Source of the DNA: Siphonodentalium dalli
Lineage: Eukaryota; Mollusca; Scaphopoda; Gadilida; Siphonodentaliidae
Length of the DNA stretch: 64,000 bases
Reading direction: 5' to 3'
Assembly: GCA_032622095.1 (NCBI GenBank)
Contig: CP136062.1
Coordinates: forward strand, 150,530,875 to 150,594,874
In this document: positions 1 through 12,700 of the stretch, in pieces
Layout of the letters: the number at the start of each line of letters is the position of its first letter
How positions within the stretch are numbered: position 1 is the first letter of the stretch
Translations under genes and position numbers: made by a program
The notes under the pieces: generated by a model
What the model saw: only the letters and a program-made list of their open reading frames with translations
Database searches by the model: none
Told to the model about the DNA's origin: nothing

Positions 1-998
1 GCAATGACAAGTTGAGAAACTTGGATTGTTCACTTTTGATTACGAAACAACTTTTACTATAAAAAAAATCTGATGAAAGCAAGTTTCCGTGCATTTCACG
101 GAAACATGGAATTTCCCCACCCCCGCAATCGGTGAACGTCACAGACATGTTATAAAGGTCACGACATTGCCAACCGGACATGGATGTATAAAAGCCTCCT
201 TTGTCAAAGATTTCTTCATTTACAATGTCCTGAAAAACTATTCCACTTTGGAGCAATGACAAGTTGAGAAACTTGGATTGTTCACTTTTGATTACGAAAC
301 AACTTTTACTATAAAAAAAATCTGATGAATAAATGTTTGCGTGCATTTCACGGAAACTTGGAATTTACCCACCCCCGCAATCGATGAACGTCACAGACAA
401 GTTATAAAGGTCACGACATTGCCAACCGGACTTGGATGTATAAAAGACTCCTTTATCAAAGATTTCTTCATTTACAATGTCCTGAAAAACTATTCCACTT
501 TGGAGCAATGACAAGTTGAGAAACTTGGATTGTTCACTTTTGATTACGAAACAACTTTTACTATAAAAAAAATCTGATGAAAGCAAGTTTCCGTGCATTT
601 CACGGAAACATGGAATTTCCCCACCCCCGCAATCGGTGAACGTCACAGACATGTTATAAAGGTCACGACATTGCCAACCGGACTTGGATGCATAAAAGCC
701 TCCTCTGTCAAAGATTTCTTCATTTACAATGTCCTGAAAAACTATTCCACTTTGGAGCAATGACAAGTTGAGAAACTTGGATTGTTCACTTTTGATTACG
801 AAACAACTTTTACTATAAAAACAATCTGATGAAAGCAAGTTTCCGTGCATTTCACGGAAACTTGGAATTTCCCCGCCCCCGCAAATTTCTTCATTTAAAA
901 AACTACTTCACTTTGGAGCAATGACAAGTTGAGAAACTTGGATTGTTCACTTTTGATTACGAAATAACTTTTACTATACAAAAATCTGATTCCGTGCA
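1..998 (+). repeat. 252-bp satellite array, block 1 (about 4 monomers)
   Basis: Tandem copies of a 252-bp monomer: a hairpin with arms GTTTCCGTG and CACGGAAAC around loop CATTT begins at 83, 335 and 587, exactly 252 bp apart. Each monomer also holds the words AGGTCACGACATTG, GTATAAAAG and CAAGTTGAGAAACTTG. Two monomer classes differ just before the hairpin (CTGATGAATAAATG against CTGATGAAAGCAAG). From about 880 the last monomer is internally deleted and diverged; recognisable monomer sequence ends near 998, where the kinase module begins. No independent gene was seen here. Confidence 0.95.
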
Positions 999-1133
999 GG
1001 ACAAAACCATGAACTGCAAAAAAGGAAAAATTAACGGGGATTCCCCTTCCTTACAAACGACAGAACCAGTCCTTGTGAGTCTTGGAAATGTTTGTATATA
1101 AAATTTGGTTGAGAATTTTTTTAAAGAAAAAAT

Positions 1134-1943
1134 TTATTGTAACCACTTATGTTCGCGGATTTCTGAGAGGGTTATGCGTTTATTCACATCTGGTTCCAGA
1201 AGTCTCAATACTAAATCGACACAGTCATTCCCAACTTCGAGCGATTTTGGCAGCAGTGTTTCTCCGGGGGTTTGATTCTTCACAATTTTCTGGATATATG
1301 AGTTGCTGAATGGCATTCTTCCAAACACCAATGAGTACATAATTATGCCCAAGCTCCATATATCTGCCATAAATGGATCGTAGTTTTCGCCCCGTATTAT
1401 TTCAGGGGAAATATATGAAGAGCTCCCACAGAAAGTATTGCTCAATTCCTTCATGTTGGACATGCGCCTCGCAAAGCCAAAGTCGGTTATCTTTGCTTTG
1501 CCATTTAAGTCGAGCAGGATATTTTCCAATTTGAGATCTCGGTGCGCTATCTTCTGCTCATGCAGATTAACAACACCGTGAATAATTTGTTTGAATAATT
1601 GCTTTGCTTCGCCTTCGTTCATGGGGCCATTGTAAGTAATCTTGTCCAAGAGGTCACCTCCCCGAACCAGTTCCATGAAGATGTAAATATTTTCCTTCAG
1701 TTCGATAACATTATGCAGCTTGACAACGCTATCTGAACTAATGCTCGAGAGAACGTTTATTTCTCTCGGTAAGAACTTTTCTAGGAACTCGGGTGAAGCA
1801 TTCGTCTTATTGATTATTTTCACCGCCATTTCGACGGCTTTCTTTCCATTATTGTATACGCATTCTCGGATCTTGCCGAACGACCCTTCGCCCAGCTTTC
1901 GACCCAGAATGTATCCTTTTTTCGCAAGAAATGAATTTTCCAT
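1134..1943 (-). CDS. TSSK-like Ser/Thr protein kinase, copy 1 (269 aa, intronless)
   Basis: The product is a single protein-kinase domain that would transfer phosphate from ATP to Ser/Thr. Visible motifs are the glycine loop GEGSFGKI (18-25), the ATP-binding Lys K42, the helix-C Glu E61, the catalytic loop HRDLKLEN (134-141), DFG (154-156), T-loop TFCGS (170-174), SPE (179-181) and DIWSLG (194-199). The FLPRE, ELSNTFCGS and RLLEPD stretches and the short length without a C-terminal tail resemble testis-specific serine kinases (TSSK, CAMK group); TSSK genes are known for post-meiotic sperm expression, but expression here is inferred. The start is the first Met, just before the domain, 38 bp from a TATA-like box. 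This copy alone has D104Y and codon CGA for R26. Its stop overlaps AATAAA (1133-1138), absent from the other intact copies. It lies in a ~1.03-kb module (999-2032) inside the satellite. Confidence 0.86.
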   Translation of the reverse strand: MENSFLAKKGYILGRKLGEGSFGKIRECVYNNGKKAVEMAVKIINKTNASPEFLEKFLPREINVLSSISSDSVVKLHNVIELKENIYIFMELVRGGDLLDKITYNGPMNEGEAKQLFKQIIHGVVNLHEQKIAHRDLKLENILLDLNGKAKITDFGFARRMSNMKELSNTFCGSSSYISPEIIRGENYDPFMADIWSLGIIMYSLVFGRMPFSNSYIQKIVKNQTPGETLLPKSLEVGNDCVDLVLRLLEPDVNKRITLSEIREHKWLQ

Positions 1944-1980
1944 TTTTATTATAGAAAGTTTGAACTTTGTCCATTTCCTT

Positions 1981-1988
1981 TATTTATA
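1981..1988 (-). promoter_or_regulatory. TATA-like box upstream of kinase copy 1
   Basis: Reads TATAAATA on the minus strand, 38-45 bp before the kinase ATG. The same box sits at the same distance in the other uninterrupted copies (for example 9660-9667). With a start site about 30 bp downstream, the 5' leader would be only 10-20 nt. Functional use is inferred. Confidence 0.5.
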
Positions 1989-2032
1989 GATTTTTTTCCA
2001 AACGACCCGAGCATCGGAGCGTGACCCTTGTC

Positions 2033-5000
2033 ATAAAGGTCACGACATTGTCAACCGGACTTGGATGTATAAAAGCCTCCTTTATCAGAGATTTCTTCAT
2101 TTACAATGTCCTGAAAAACTATTCCACTTTGGAGCAATGACAAGTTGAGAAACTTGGATTGTTCATTTTTGATTACGAAACAACTTTTACTATAAAAAAA
2201 ATCTGATGAATAAATGTTTCCGTGAATTTCACGGAAACTTGGAATTTCCCCACCCCCCGCAATCGTGAACGTCACAGACATGTTATAAAGGTCACGACAT
2301 TGCCAACCGGACATGGATGTATAAAAGCCTCCTTTATCAAAGATTTCTTCATTTACAATGTCCTGAAAAACTATTCCACTTTGGAGCAATGACAAGTTGA
2401 GAAACTTGGATTGTTCACTTTTGATTACGAAACAACTTTTACTATAAAAAAAATCTGATGAATAAATGTTTCCGTGCATTTCACGGAAACTTGGAATTTA
2501 CCCACCCCCGCAATCGATGAACGTCACAGACAAGTTATAAAGGTCACGACATTGCCAACCGGACTTGGATGTATAAAAGCCTCCTTTATCAAAGATTTCT
2601 TCATTTACAATGTCCTGAAAACTATTCCACTTTGGAGCAATGACAAGTTGAGAAACTTGGATTGTTCACTTTTGATTACGAAACAACTTTTACTATAAAA
2701 AAAATCTGATGAAAGCAAGTTTCCGTGCATTTCACGGAAACATGGAATTTCCCCACCCACGCAATCGGTGAACGTCACAGACATGTTATAAAGGTCACGA
2801 CATTGCCAACCGGACATGGATGTATAAAAGCCTCCTTTATCAAAGATTTCTTCATTTACAATGTCCTGAAAAACTATTCCACTTTGGAGCAATGACAAGT
2901 TGAGAAACTTGGATTGTTCACTTTTGATCACGAAACAACTTTTACTATAAAAAAAATCTGATGAATAAATGTTTCCGTGAATTTCACGGAAACTTGGAAT
3001 TTCCCCACCCCCCGCAATCGGTGAACGTCACAGACATGTTATAAAGGTCACGACATTGCCAACCGGACATGGATGTATAAAAGCCTCCTTTATCAAAGAT
3101 TTCTTCATTTACAATGTCCTGAAAAACTATTCCACTTTGGAGCAATGACAAGTTGAGAAACTTGGATTGTTCACTTTTGATTACGAAACAACTTTTACTA
3201 TAAAAAAAATCTGATGAATAAATGTTTCCGTGCATTTCACGGAAACTTGGAATTTACCCACCCCCGCAATCGATGAACGTCACAGACAAGTTATAAAGGT
3301 CACGACATTGCCAACCGGACTTGGATGTATAAAAGCCTCCTTTATCAAAGATTTCATCATTTACAATGTCCTGCAAAACTATTCCACTTTGGAGCAATGA
3401 CAAGTTGAGAAACTTGGATTGTTCACTTTTGATTACGAAACAACTTTTACTATAAAAAAAATCTGATGAAAGCAAGTTTCCGTGCATTTCACGGAAACAT
3501 GGAATTTCCCCACCCCCGCAATCGGTGAACGTCACAGACATGTTATAAAGGTCACGACATTGCCAACCGGACATGGATGTATAAAAGCCTCCTTTGTCAA
3601 AGATTTCTTCATTTACAATGTCCTGAAAAACTATTCCACTTTGGAGCAATGACAAGTTGAGAAACTTGGATTGTTCACTTTTGATTACGAAACAACTTTT
3701 ACTATAAAAAAATCAGATGAATAAATGTTTCCGTGCATTTCACGGAAACTTGGAATTTACCCACCCCCCGCAATCGATGAACGTCACAGACAAGTTATAA
3801 AGGTCACGACATTGCCAACCGGACTTGGATGTATAAAAGACTCCTTTATCAAAGATTTCTTCATTTACAATGTCCTGAAAAACTATTCCACTTTGGAGCA
3901 ATGACAAGTTGAGAAACTTGGATTGTTCACTTTTGATTACGAAACAACTTTTACTATAAAAAAAATCTGATGAAAGCAAGTTTCCGTGCATTTCACGGAA
4001 ACATGGAATTTCCCCACCCCCGCAATCGGTGAACGTCACAGACATGTTATAAAGGTCACGACATTGCCAACCGGACTTGGATGCATAAAAGCCTCCTTTG
4101 TCAAAGATTTCTTCATTTACAATGTCCTGAAAAACTATTCCACTTTGGAGCAATGACAAGTTGAGAAACTTGGATTGTTCACTTTTGATTACGAAACAAC
4201 TTTTACTATAAAAACAATCTGATGAAAGCAAGTTTCCGTGCATTTCACGGAAACATGGAATTTCCCCACCCCCGCAATCGGTGAACGTCACAGACATGTT
4301 ATAAAGGTCACGACATTGCCAACCGGACATGGATGTATAAAAGCCTCCTTTATCAAAGATTTCTTCATTTACAATGTCCTGAAAAACTATTCCACTTTGG
4401 AGCAATGACAAGTTGAGAAACTTGGATTGTTCACTTTTGATCACGAAACAACTTTTACTATAAAAAAAATCTGATGAATAAATGTTTCCGTGAATTTCAC
4501 GGAAACTTGGAATTTCCCCACCCCCCGCAATCGGTGAACGTCACAGACATGTTATAAAGGTCACGACATTGCCAACCGGACATGGATGTATAAAAGCCTC
4601 CTTTATCAAAGATTTCTTCATTTACAATGTCCTGAAAAACTATTCCACTTTGGAGCAATGACAAGTTGAGAAACTTGGATTGTTCACTTTTGATTACGAA
4701 ACAACTTTTACTATAAAAAAAATCTGATGAATAAATGTTTCCGTGCATTTCACGGAAACTTGGAATTTACCCACCCCCGCAATCGATGAACGTCACAGAC
4801 AAGTTATAAAGGTCACGACATTGCCAACCGGACTTGGATGTATAAAAGCCTCCTTTATCAAAGATTTCATCATTTACAATGTCCTGCAAAACTATTCCAC
4901 TTTGGAGCAATGACAAGTTGAGAAACTTGGATTGTTCACTTTTGATTACGAAACAACTTTTACTATAAAAAAAATCTGATGAAAGCAAGTTTCCGTGCAT

Positions 5001-8000
5001 TTCACGGAAACATGGAATTTCCCCACCCCCGCAATCGGTGAACGTCACAGACATGTTATAAAGGTCACGACATTGCCAACCGGACATGGATGTATAAAAG
5101 CCTCCTTTGTCAAAGATTTCTTCATTTACAATGTCCTGAAAAACTATTCCACTTTGGAGCAATGACAAGTTGAGAAACTTGGATTGTTCACTTTTGATTA
5201 CGAAACAACTTTTACTATAAAAAAATCTGATGAATAAATGTTTCCGTGCATTTCACGGAAACTTGGAATTTACCCACCCCCCGCAATCGATGAACGTCAC
5301 AGACAAGTTATAAAGGTCACGACATTGCCAACCGGACTTGGATGTATAAAAGCCTCCTTTATCAAAGATTTCTTCATTTACAATGTCCTGAAAACTATTC
5401 CACTTTGGAGCAATGACAAGTTGAGAAACTTGGATTGTTCACTTTTGATTACGAAACAACTTTTACTATAAAAAAAATCTGATGAAAGCAAGTTTCCGTG
5501 CATTTCACGGAAACATGGAATTTCCCCACCCACGCAATCGGTGAACGTCACAGACATGTTATAAAGGTCACGACATTGCCAACCGGACATGGATGTATAA
5601 AAGCCTCCTTTATCAAAGATTTCTTCATTTACAATGTCCTGAAAAACTATTCCACTTTGGAGCAATGACAAGTTGAGAAACTTGGATTGTTCACTTTTGA
5701 TCACGAAACAACTTTTACTATAAAAAAAATCTGATGAATAAATGTTTCCGTGAATTTCACGGAAACTTGGAATTTCCCCACCCCCCGCAATCGGTGAACG
5801 TCACAGACATGTTATAAAGGTCACGACATTGCCAACCGGACATGGATGTATAAAAGCCTCCTTTATCAAAGATTTCTTCATTTACAATGTCCTGAAAAAC
5901 TATTCCACTTTGGAGCAATGACAAGTTGAGAAACTTGGATTGTTCACTTTTGATTACGAAACAACTTTTACTATAAAAAAAATCTGATGAATAAATGTTT
6001 CCGTGCATTTCACGGAAACTTGGAATTTACCCACCCCCGCAATCGATGAACGTCACAGACAAGTTATAAAGGTCACGACATTGCCAACCGGACTTGGATG
6101 TATAAAAGCCTCCTTTATCAAAGATTTCATCATTTACAATGTCCTGCAAAACTATTCCACTTTGGAGCAATGACAAGTTGAGAAACTTGGATTGTTCACT
6201 TTTGATTACGAAACAACTTTTACTATAAAAAAAATCTGATGAAAGCAAGTTTCCGTGCATTTCACGGAAACATGGAATTTCCCCACCCCCGCAATCGGTG
6301 AACGTCACAGACATGTTATAAAGGTCACGACATTGCCAACCGGACATGGATGTATAAAAGCCTCCTTTGTCAAAGATTTCTTCATTTACAATGTCCTGAA
6401 AAACTATTCCACTTTGGAGCAATGACAAGTTGAGAAACTTGGATTGTTCACTTTTGATTACGAAACAACTTTTACTATAAAAAAATCAGATGAATAAATG
6501 TTTCCGTGCATTTCACGGAAACTTGGAATTTACCCACCCCCCGCAATCGATGAACGTCACAGACAAGTTATAAAGGTCACGACATTGCCAACCGGACTTG
6601 GATGTATAAAAGACTCCTTTATCAAAGATTTCTTCATTTACAATGTCCTGAAAAACTATTCCACTTTGGAGCAATGACAAGTTGAGAAACTTGGATTGTT
6701 CACTTTTGATTACGAAACAACTTTTACTATAAAAAAAATCTGATGAAAGCAAGTTTCCGTGCATTTCACGGAAACATGGAATTTCCCCACCCCCGCAATC
6801 GGTGAACGTCACAGACATGTTATAAAGGTCACGACATTGCCAACCGGACTTGGATGCATAAAAGCCTCCTTTGTCAAAGATTTCTTCATTTACAATGTCC
6901 TGAAAAACTATTCCACTTTGGAGCAATGACAAGTTGAGAAACTTGGATTGTTCACTTTTGATTACGAAACAACTTTTACTATAAAAACAATCTGATGAAA
7001 GCAAGTTTCCGTGCATTTCACGGAAACATGGAATTTCCCCACCCCCGCAATCGGTGAACGTCACAGACATGTTATAAAGGTCACGACATTGCCAACCGGA
7101 CATGGATGTATAAAAGCCTCCTTTATCAAAGATTTCTTCATTTACAATGTCCTGAAAAACTATTCCACTTTGGAGCAATGACAAGTTGAGAAACTTGGAT
7201 TGTTCACTTTTGATCACGAAACAACTTTTACTATAAAAAAAATCTGATGAATAAATGTTTCCGTGAATTTCACGGAAACTTGGAATTTCCCCACCCCCCG
7301 CAATCGGTGAACGTCACAGACATGTTATAAAGGTCACGACATTGCCAACCGGACATGGATGTATAAAAGCCTCCTTTATCAAAGATTTCTTCATTTACAA
7401 TGTCCTGAAAAACTATTCCACTTTGGAGCAATGACAAGTTGAGAAACTTGGATTGTTCACTTTTGATTACGAAACAACTTTTACTATAAAAAAAATCTGA
7501 TGAATAAATGTTTCCGTGCATTTCACGGAAACTTGGAATTTACCCACCCCCGCAATCGATGAACGTCACAGACAAGTTATAAAGGTCACGACATTGCCAA
7601 CCGGACTTGGATGTATAAAAGCCTCCTTTATCAAAGATTTCATCATTTACAATGTCCTGCAAAACTATTCCACTTTGGAGCAATGACAAGTTGAGAAACT
7701 TGGATTGTTCACTTTTGATTACGAAACAACTTTTACTATAAAAAAAATCTGATGAAAGCAAGTTTCCGTGCATTTCACGGAAACATGGAATTTCCCCACC
7801 CCCGCAATCGGTGAACGTCACAGACATGTTATAAAGGTCACGACATTGCCAACCGGACATGGATGTATAAAAGCCTCCTTTGTCAAAGATTTCTTCATTT
7901 ACAATGTCCTGAAAAACTATTCCACTTTGGAGCAATGACAAGTTGAGAAACTTGGATTGTTCACTTTTGATTACGAAACAACTTTTACTATAAAAAAATC

Positions 8001-8677
8001 TGATGAATAAATGTTTCCGTGCATTTCACGGAAACTTGGAATTTACCCACCCCCCGCAATCGATGAACGTCACAGACAAGTTATAAAGGTCACGACATTG
8101 CCAACCGGACTTGGATGTATAAAAGACTCCTTTATCAAAGATTTCTTCATTTACAATGTCCTGAAAAACTATTCCACTTTGGAGCAATGACAAGTTGAGA
8201 AACTTGGATTGTTCACTTTTGATTACGAAACAACTTTTACTATAAAAAAAATCTGATGAAAGCAAGTTTCCGTGCATTTCACGGAAACATGGAATTTCCC
8301 CACCCCCGCAATCGGTGAACGTCACAGACATGTTATAAAGGTCACGACATTGCCAACCGGACTTGGATGCATAAAAGCCTCCTTTGTCAAAGATTTCTTC
8401 ATTTACAATGTCCTGAAAAACTATTCCACTTTGGAGCAATGACAAGTTGAGAAACTTGGATTGTTCACTTTTGATTACGAAACAACTTTTACTATAAAAA
8501 CAATCTGATGAAAGCAAGTTTCCGTGCATTTCACGGAAACTTGGAATTTCCCCGCCCCCGCAAATTTCTTCATTTAAAAAACTACTTCACTTTGGAGCAA
8601 TGACAAGTTGAGAAACTTGGATTGTTCACTTTTGATTACGAAATAACTTTTACTATACAAAAATCTGATTCCGTGCA
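2033..8677 (+). repeat. 252-bp satellite array, block 2 (about 26 monomers)
   Basis: Longest uninterrupted satellite stretch, equal in length to the block at 14366-21010. Within it, larger units recur at about 1,260 and 1,513 bp (5 and 6 monomers, with a 1-bp shift from C5/C6 run variation). Satellite resumes at ATAAAGGTCACGAC right after the kinase 5' flank. On the minus strand it contains open stretches of 80-234 codons that merely follow the 84-codon period. No other gene was seen. Confidence 0.95.
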
Positions 8678-8812
8678 GGACAAAACCATGAACTGCAAAA
8701 AAGGAAAAATTAACGGGGATTCCCCTTCCTTACAAACGACAGAACCAGTCCTTGTGAGTCTTGGAAATGTTTGTATATAAAATTTGGTTGAGAATTTTTT
8801 TAAAGAAAAAAA

Positions 8813-9622
8813 TTATTGTAACCACTTATGTTCGCGGATTTCTGAGAGGGTTATGCGTTTATTCACATCTGGTTCCAGAAGTCTCAATACTAAATCGACA
8901 CAGTCATTCCCAACTTCGAGCGATTTTGGCAGCAGTGTTTCTCCGGGGGTTTGATTCTTCACAATTTTCTGGATATATGAGTTGCTGAATGGCATTCTTC
9001 CAAACACCAATGAGTACATAATTATGCCCAAGCTCCATATATCTGCCATAAATGGATCGTAGTTTTCGCCCCGTATTATTTCAGGGGAAATATATGAAGA
9101 GCTCCCACAGAAAGTATTGCTCAATTCCTTCATGTTGGACATGCGCCTCGCAAAGCCAAAGTCGGTTATCTTTGCTTTGCCATTTAAGTCGAGCAGGATA
9201 TTTTCCAATTTGAGATCTCGATGCGCTATCTTCTGCTCATGCAGATTAACAACACCGTGAATAATTTGTTTGAATAATTGCTTTGCTTCGCCTTCGTTCA
9301 TGGGGCCATTGTCAGTAATCTTGTCCAAGAGGTCACCTCCCCGAACCAGTTCCATGAAGATGTAAATATTTTCCTTCAGTTCGATAACATTATGCAGCTT
9401 GACAACGCTATCTGAACTAATGCTCGAGAGAACGTTTATTTCTCTCGGTAAGAACTTTTCTAGGAACTCGGGTGAAGCATTCGTCTTATTGATTATTTTC
9501 ACCGCCATTTCGACGGCTTTCTTTCCATTATTGTATACGCATTCTCTGATCTTGCCGAACGACCCTTCGCCCAGCTTTCGACCCAGAATGTATCCTTTTT
9601 TCGCAAGAAATGAATTTTCCAT
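8813..9622 (-). CDS. TSSK-like kinase, copy 2 (269 aa)
   Basis: Consensus version of the array kinase with every catalytic motif intact (K42, E61, D136, DFG 154-156). It differs from copy 1 by D104 instead of Y, by AGA for R26 and by CAT for H134, the last two being silent. The sequence after the stop reads AATAAT rather than AATAAA, so any polyadenylation signal must lie further downstream. The TATA-like box at 9660-9667 is intact. It is one of the best candidates for a functional kinase gene in the array. Confidence 0.87.
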   Translation of the reverse strand: MENSFLAKKGYILGRKLGEGSFGKIRECVYNNGKKAVEMAVKIINKTNASPEFLEKFLPREINVLSSISSDSVVKLHNVIELKENIYIFMELVRGGDLLDKITDNGPMNEGEAKQLFKQIIHGVVNLHEQKIAHRDLKLENILLDLNGKAKITDFGFARRMSNMKELSNTFCGSSSYISPEIIRGENYDPFMADIWSLGIIMYSLVFGRMPFSNSYIQKIVKNQTPGETLLPKSLEVGNDCVDLVLRLLEPDVNKRITLSEIREHKWLQ

Positions 9623-9711
9623 TTTTATTATAGAAAGTTTGAACTTTGTCCATTTCCTTTATTTATAGATTTTTTTCCAAACGACCCGAGCATCGGAGCG
9701 TGACCCTTGTC

Positions 9712-12700
9712 ATAAAGGTCACGACATTGTCAACCGGACTTGGATGTATAAAAGCCTCCTTTATCAGAGATTTCTTCATTTACAATGTCCTGAAAAACTA
9801 TTCCACTTTGGAGCAATGACAAGTTGAGAAACTTGGATTGTTCATTTTTGATTACGAAACAACTTTTACTATAAAAAAAATCTGATGAATAAATGTTTCC
9901 GTGAATTTCACGGAAACTTGGAATTTCCCCACCCCCCGCAATCGTGAACGTCACAGACATGTTATAAAGGTCACGACATTGCCAACCGGACATGGATGTA
10001 TAAAAGCCTCCTTTATCAAAGATTTCTTCATTTACAATGTCCTGAAAAACTATTCCACTTTGGAGCAATGACAAGTTGAGAAACTTGGATTGTTCACTTT
10101 TGATTACGAAACAACTTTTACTATAAAAAAAATCTGATGAATAAATGTTTCCGTGCATTTCACGGAAACTTGGAATTTACCCACCCCCGCAATCGATGAA
10201 CGTCACAGACAAGTTATAAAGGTCACGACATTGCCAACCGGACTTGGATGTATAAAAGCCTCCTTTATCAAAGATTTCTTCATTTACAATGTCCTGAAAA
10301 CTATTCCACTTTGGAGCAATGACAAGTTGAGAAACTTGGATTGTTCACTTTTGATTACGAAACAACTTTTACTATAAAAAAAATCTGATGAAAGCAAGTT
10401 TCCGTGCATTTCACGGAAACATGGAATTTCCCCACCCACGCAATCGGTGAACGTCACAGACATGTTATAAAGGTCACGACATTGCCAACCGGACATGGAT
10501 GTATAAAAGCCTCCTTTATCAAAGATTTCTTCATTTACAATGTCCTGAAAAACTATTCCACTTTGGAGCAATGACAAGTTGAGAAACTTGGATTGTTCAC
10601 TTTTGATCACGAAACAACTTTTACTATAAAAAAAATCTGATGAATAAATGTTTCCGTGAATTTCACGGAAACTTGGAATTTCCCCACCCCCCGCAATCGG
10701 TGAACGTCACAGACATGTTATAAAGGTCACGACATTGCCAACCGGACATGGATGTATAAAAGCCTCCTTTATCAAAGATTTCTTCATTTACAATGTCCTG
10801 AAAAACTATTCCACTTTGGAGCAATGACAAGTTGAGAAACTTGGATTGTTCACTTTTGATTACGAAACAACTTTTACTATAAAAAAAATCTGATGAATAA
10901 ATGTTTCCGTGCATTTCACGGAAACTTGGAATTTACCCACCCCCGCAATCGATGAACGTCACAGACAAGTTATAAAGGTCACGACATTGCCAACCGGACT
11001 TGGATGTATAAAAGCCTCCTTTATCAAAGATTTCATCATTTACAATGTCCTGCAAAACTATTCCACTTTGGAGCAATGACAAGTTGAGAAACTTGGATTG
11101 TTCACTTTTGATTACGAAACAACTTTTACTATAAAAAAAATCTGATGAAAGCAAGTTTCCGTGCATTTCACGGAAACATGGAATTTCCCCACCCCCGCAA
11201 TCGGTGAACGTCACAGACATGTTATAAAGGTCACGACATTGCCAACCGGACATGGATGTATAAAAGCCTCCTTTGTCAAAGATTTCTTCATTTACAATGT
11301 CCTGAAAAACTATTCCACTTTGGAGCAATGACAAGTTGAGAAACTTGGATTGTTCACTTTTGATTACGAAACAACTTTTACTATAAAAAAATCAGATGAA
11401 TAAATGTTTCCGTGCATTTCACGGAAACTTGGAATTTACCCACCCCCCGCAATCGATGAACGTCACAGACAAGTTATAAAGGTCACGACATTGCCAACCG
11501 GACTTGGATGTATAAAAGACTCCTTTATCAAAGATTTCTTCATTTACAATGTCCTGAAAAACTATTCCACTTTGGAGCAATGACAAGTTGAGAAACTTGG
11601 ATTGTTCACTTTTGATTACGAAACAACTTTTACTATAAAAACAATCTGATGAAAGCAAGTTTCCGTGCATTTCACGGAAACATGGAATTTCCCCACCCCC
11701 GCAATCGGTGAACGTCACAGACATGTTATAAAGGTCACGACATTGCCAACCGGACATGGATGTATAAAAGCCTCCTTTATCAAAGATTTCTTCATTTACA
11801 ATGTCCTGAAAAACTATTCCACTTTGGAGCAATGACAAGTTGAGAAACTTGGATTGTTCACTTTTGATCACGAAACAACTTTTACTATAAAAAAAATCTG
11901 ATGAATAAATGTTTCCGTGAATTTCACGGAAACTTGGAATTTCCCCACCCCCCGCAATCGGTGAACGTCACAGACATGTTATAAAGGTCACGACATTGCC
12001 AACCGGACATGGATGTATAAAAGCCTCCTTTATCAAAGATTTCTTCATTTACAATGTCCTGAAAAACTATTCCACTTTGGAGCAATGACAAGTTGAGAAA
12101 CTTGGATTGTTCACTTTTGATTACGAAACAACTTTTACTATAAAAAAAATCTGATGAATAAATGTTTCCGTGCATTTCACGGAAACTTGGAATTTACCCA
12201 CCCCCGCAATCGATGAACGTCACAGACAAGTTATAAAGGTCACGACATTGCCAACCGGACTTGGATGTATAAAAGCCTCCTTTATCAAAGATTTCATCAT
12301 TTACAATGTCCTGCAAAACTATTCCACTTTGGAGCAATGACAAGTTGAGAAACTTGGATTGTTCACTTTTGATTACGAAACAACTTTTACTATAAAAAAA
12401 ATCTGATGAAAGCAAGTTTCCGTGCATTTCACGGAAACATGGAATTTCCCCACCCCCGCAATCGGTGAACGTCACAGACATGTTATAAAGGTCACGACAT
12501 TGCCAACCGGACATGGATGTATAAAAGCCTCCTTTGTCAAAGATTTCTTCATTTACAATGTCCTGAAAAACTATTCCACTTTGGAGCAATGACAAGTTGA
12601 GAAACTTGGATTGTTCACTTTTGATTACGAAACAACTTTTACTATAAAAAAATCTGATGAATAAATGTTTCCGTGCATTTCACGGAAACTTGGAATTTAC

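Noticed and set aside
570-615. Hammerhead ribozyme in the satellite (CTGATGA, then a hairpin, then GAAA)
   Set aside because: The core words are present in order, but 10-11 extra bases separate CTGATGA from stem II, the longer stem would hide GAAA, and I found no partners for stems I and III. A covariance-model search would settle it.
365-850. Minus-strand open frames of 80-245 codons in the satellite as repeat-protein genes
   Set aside because: They follow automatically from a 252-bp period with one open frame, start and stop at random variants, and vary mainly at amino-acid-changing positions. No known domain is visible.
1082-1309. Plus-strand frames of 75 and 89 codons across each kinase copy
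   Set aside because: They are antisense to a clear kinase domain, show no domain of their own, and recur only because the kinase recurs.
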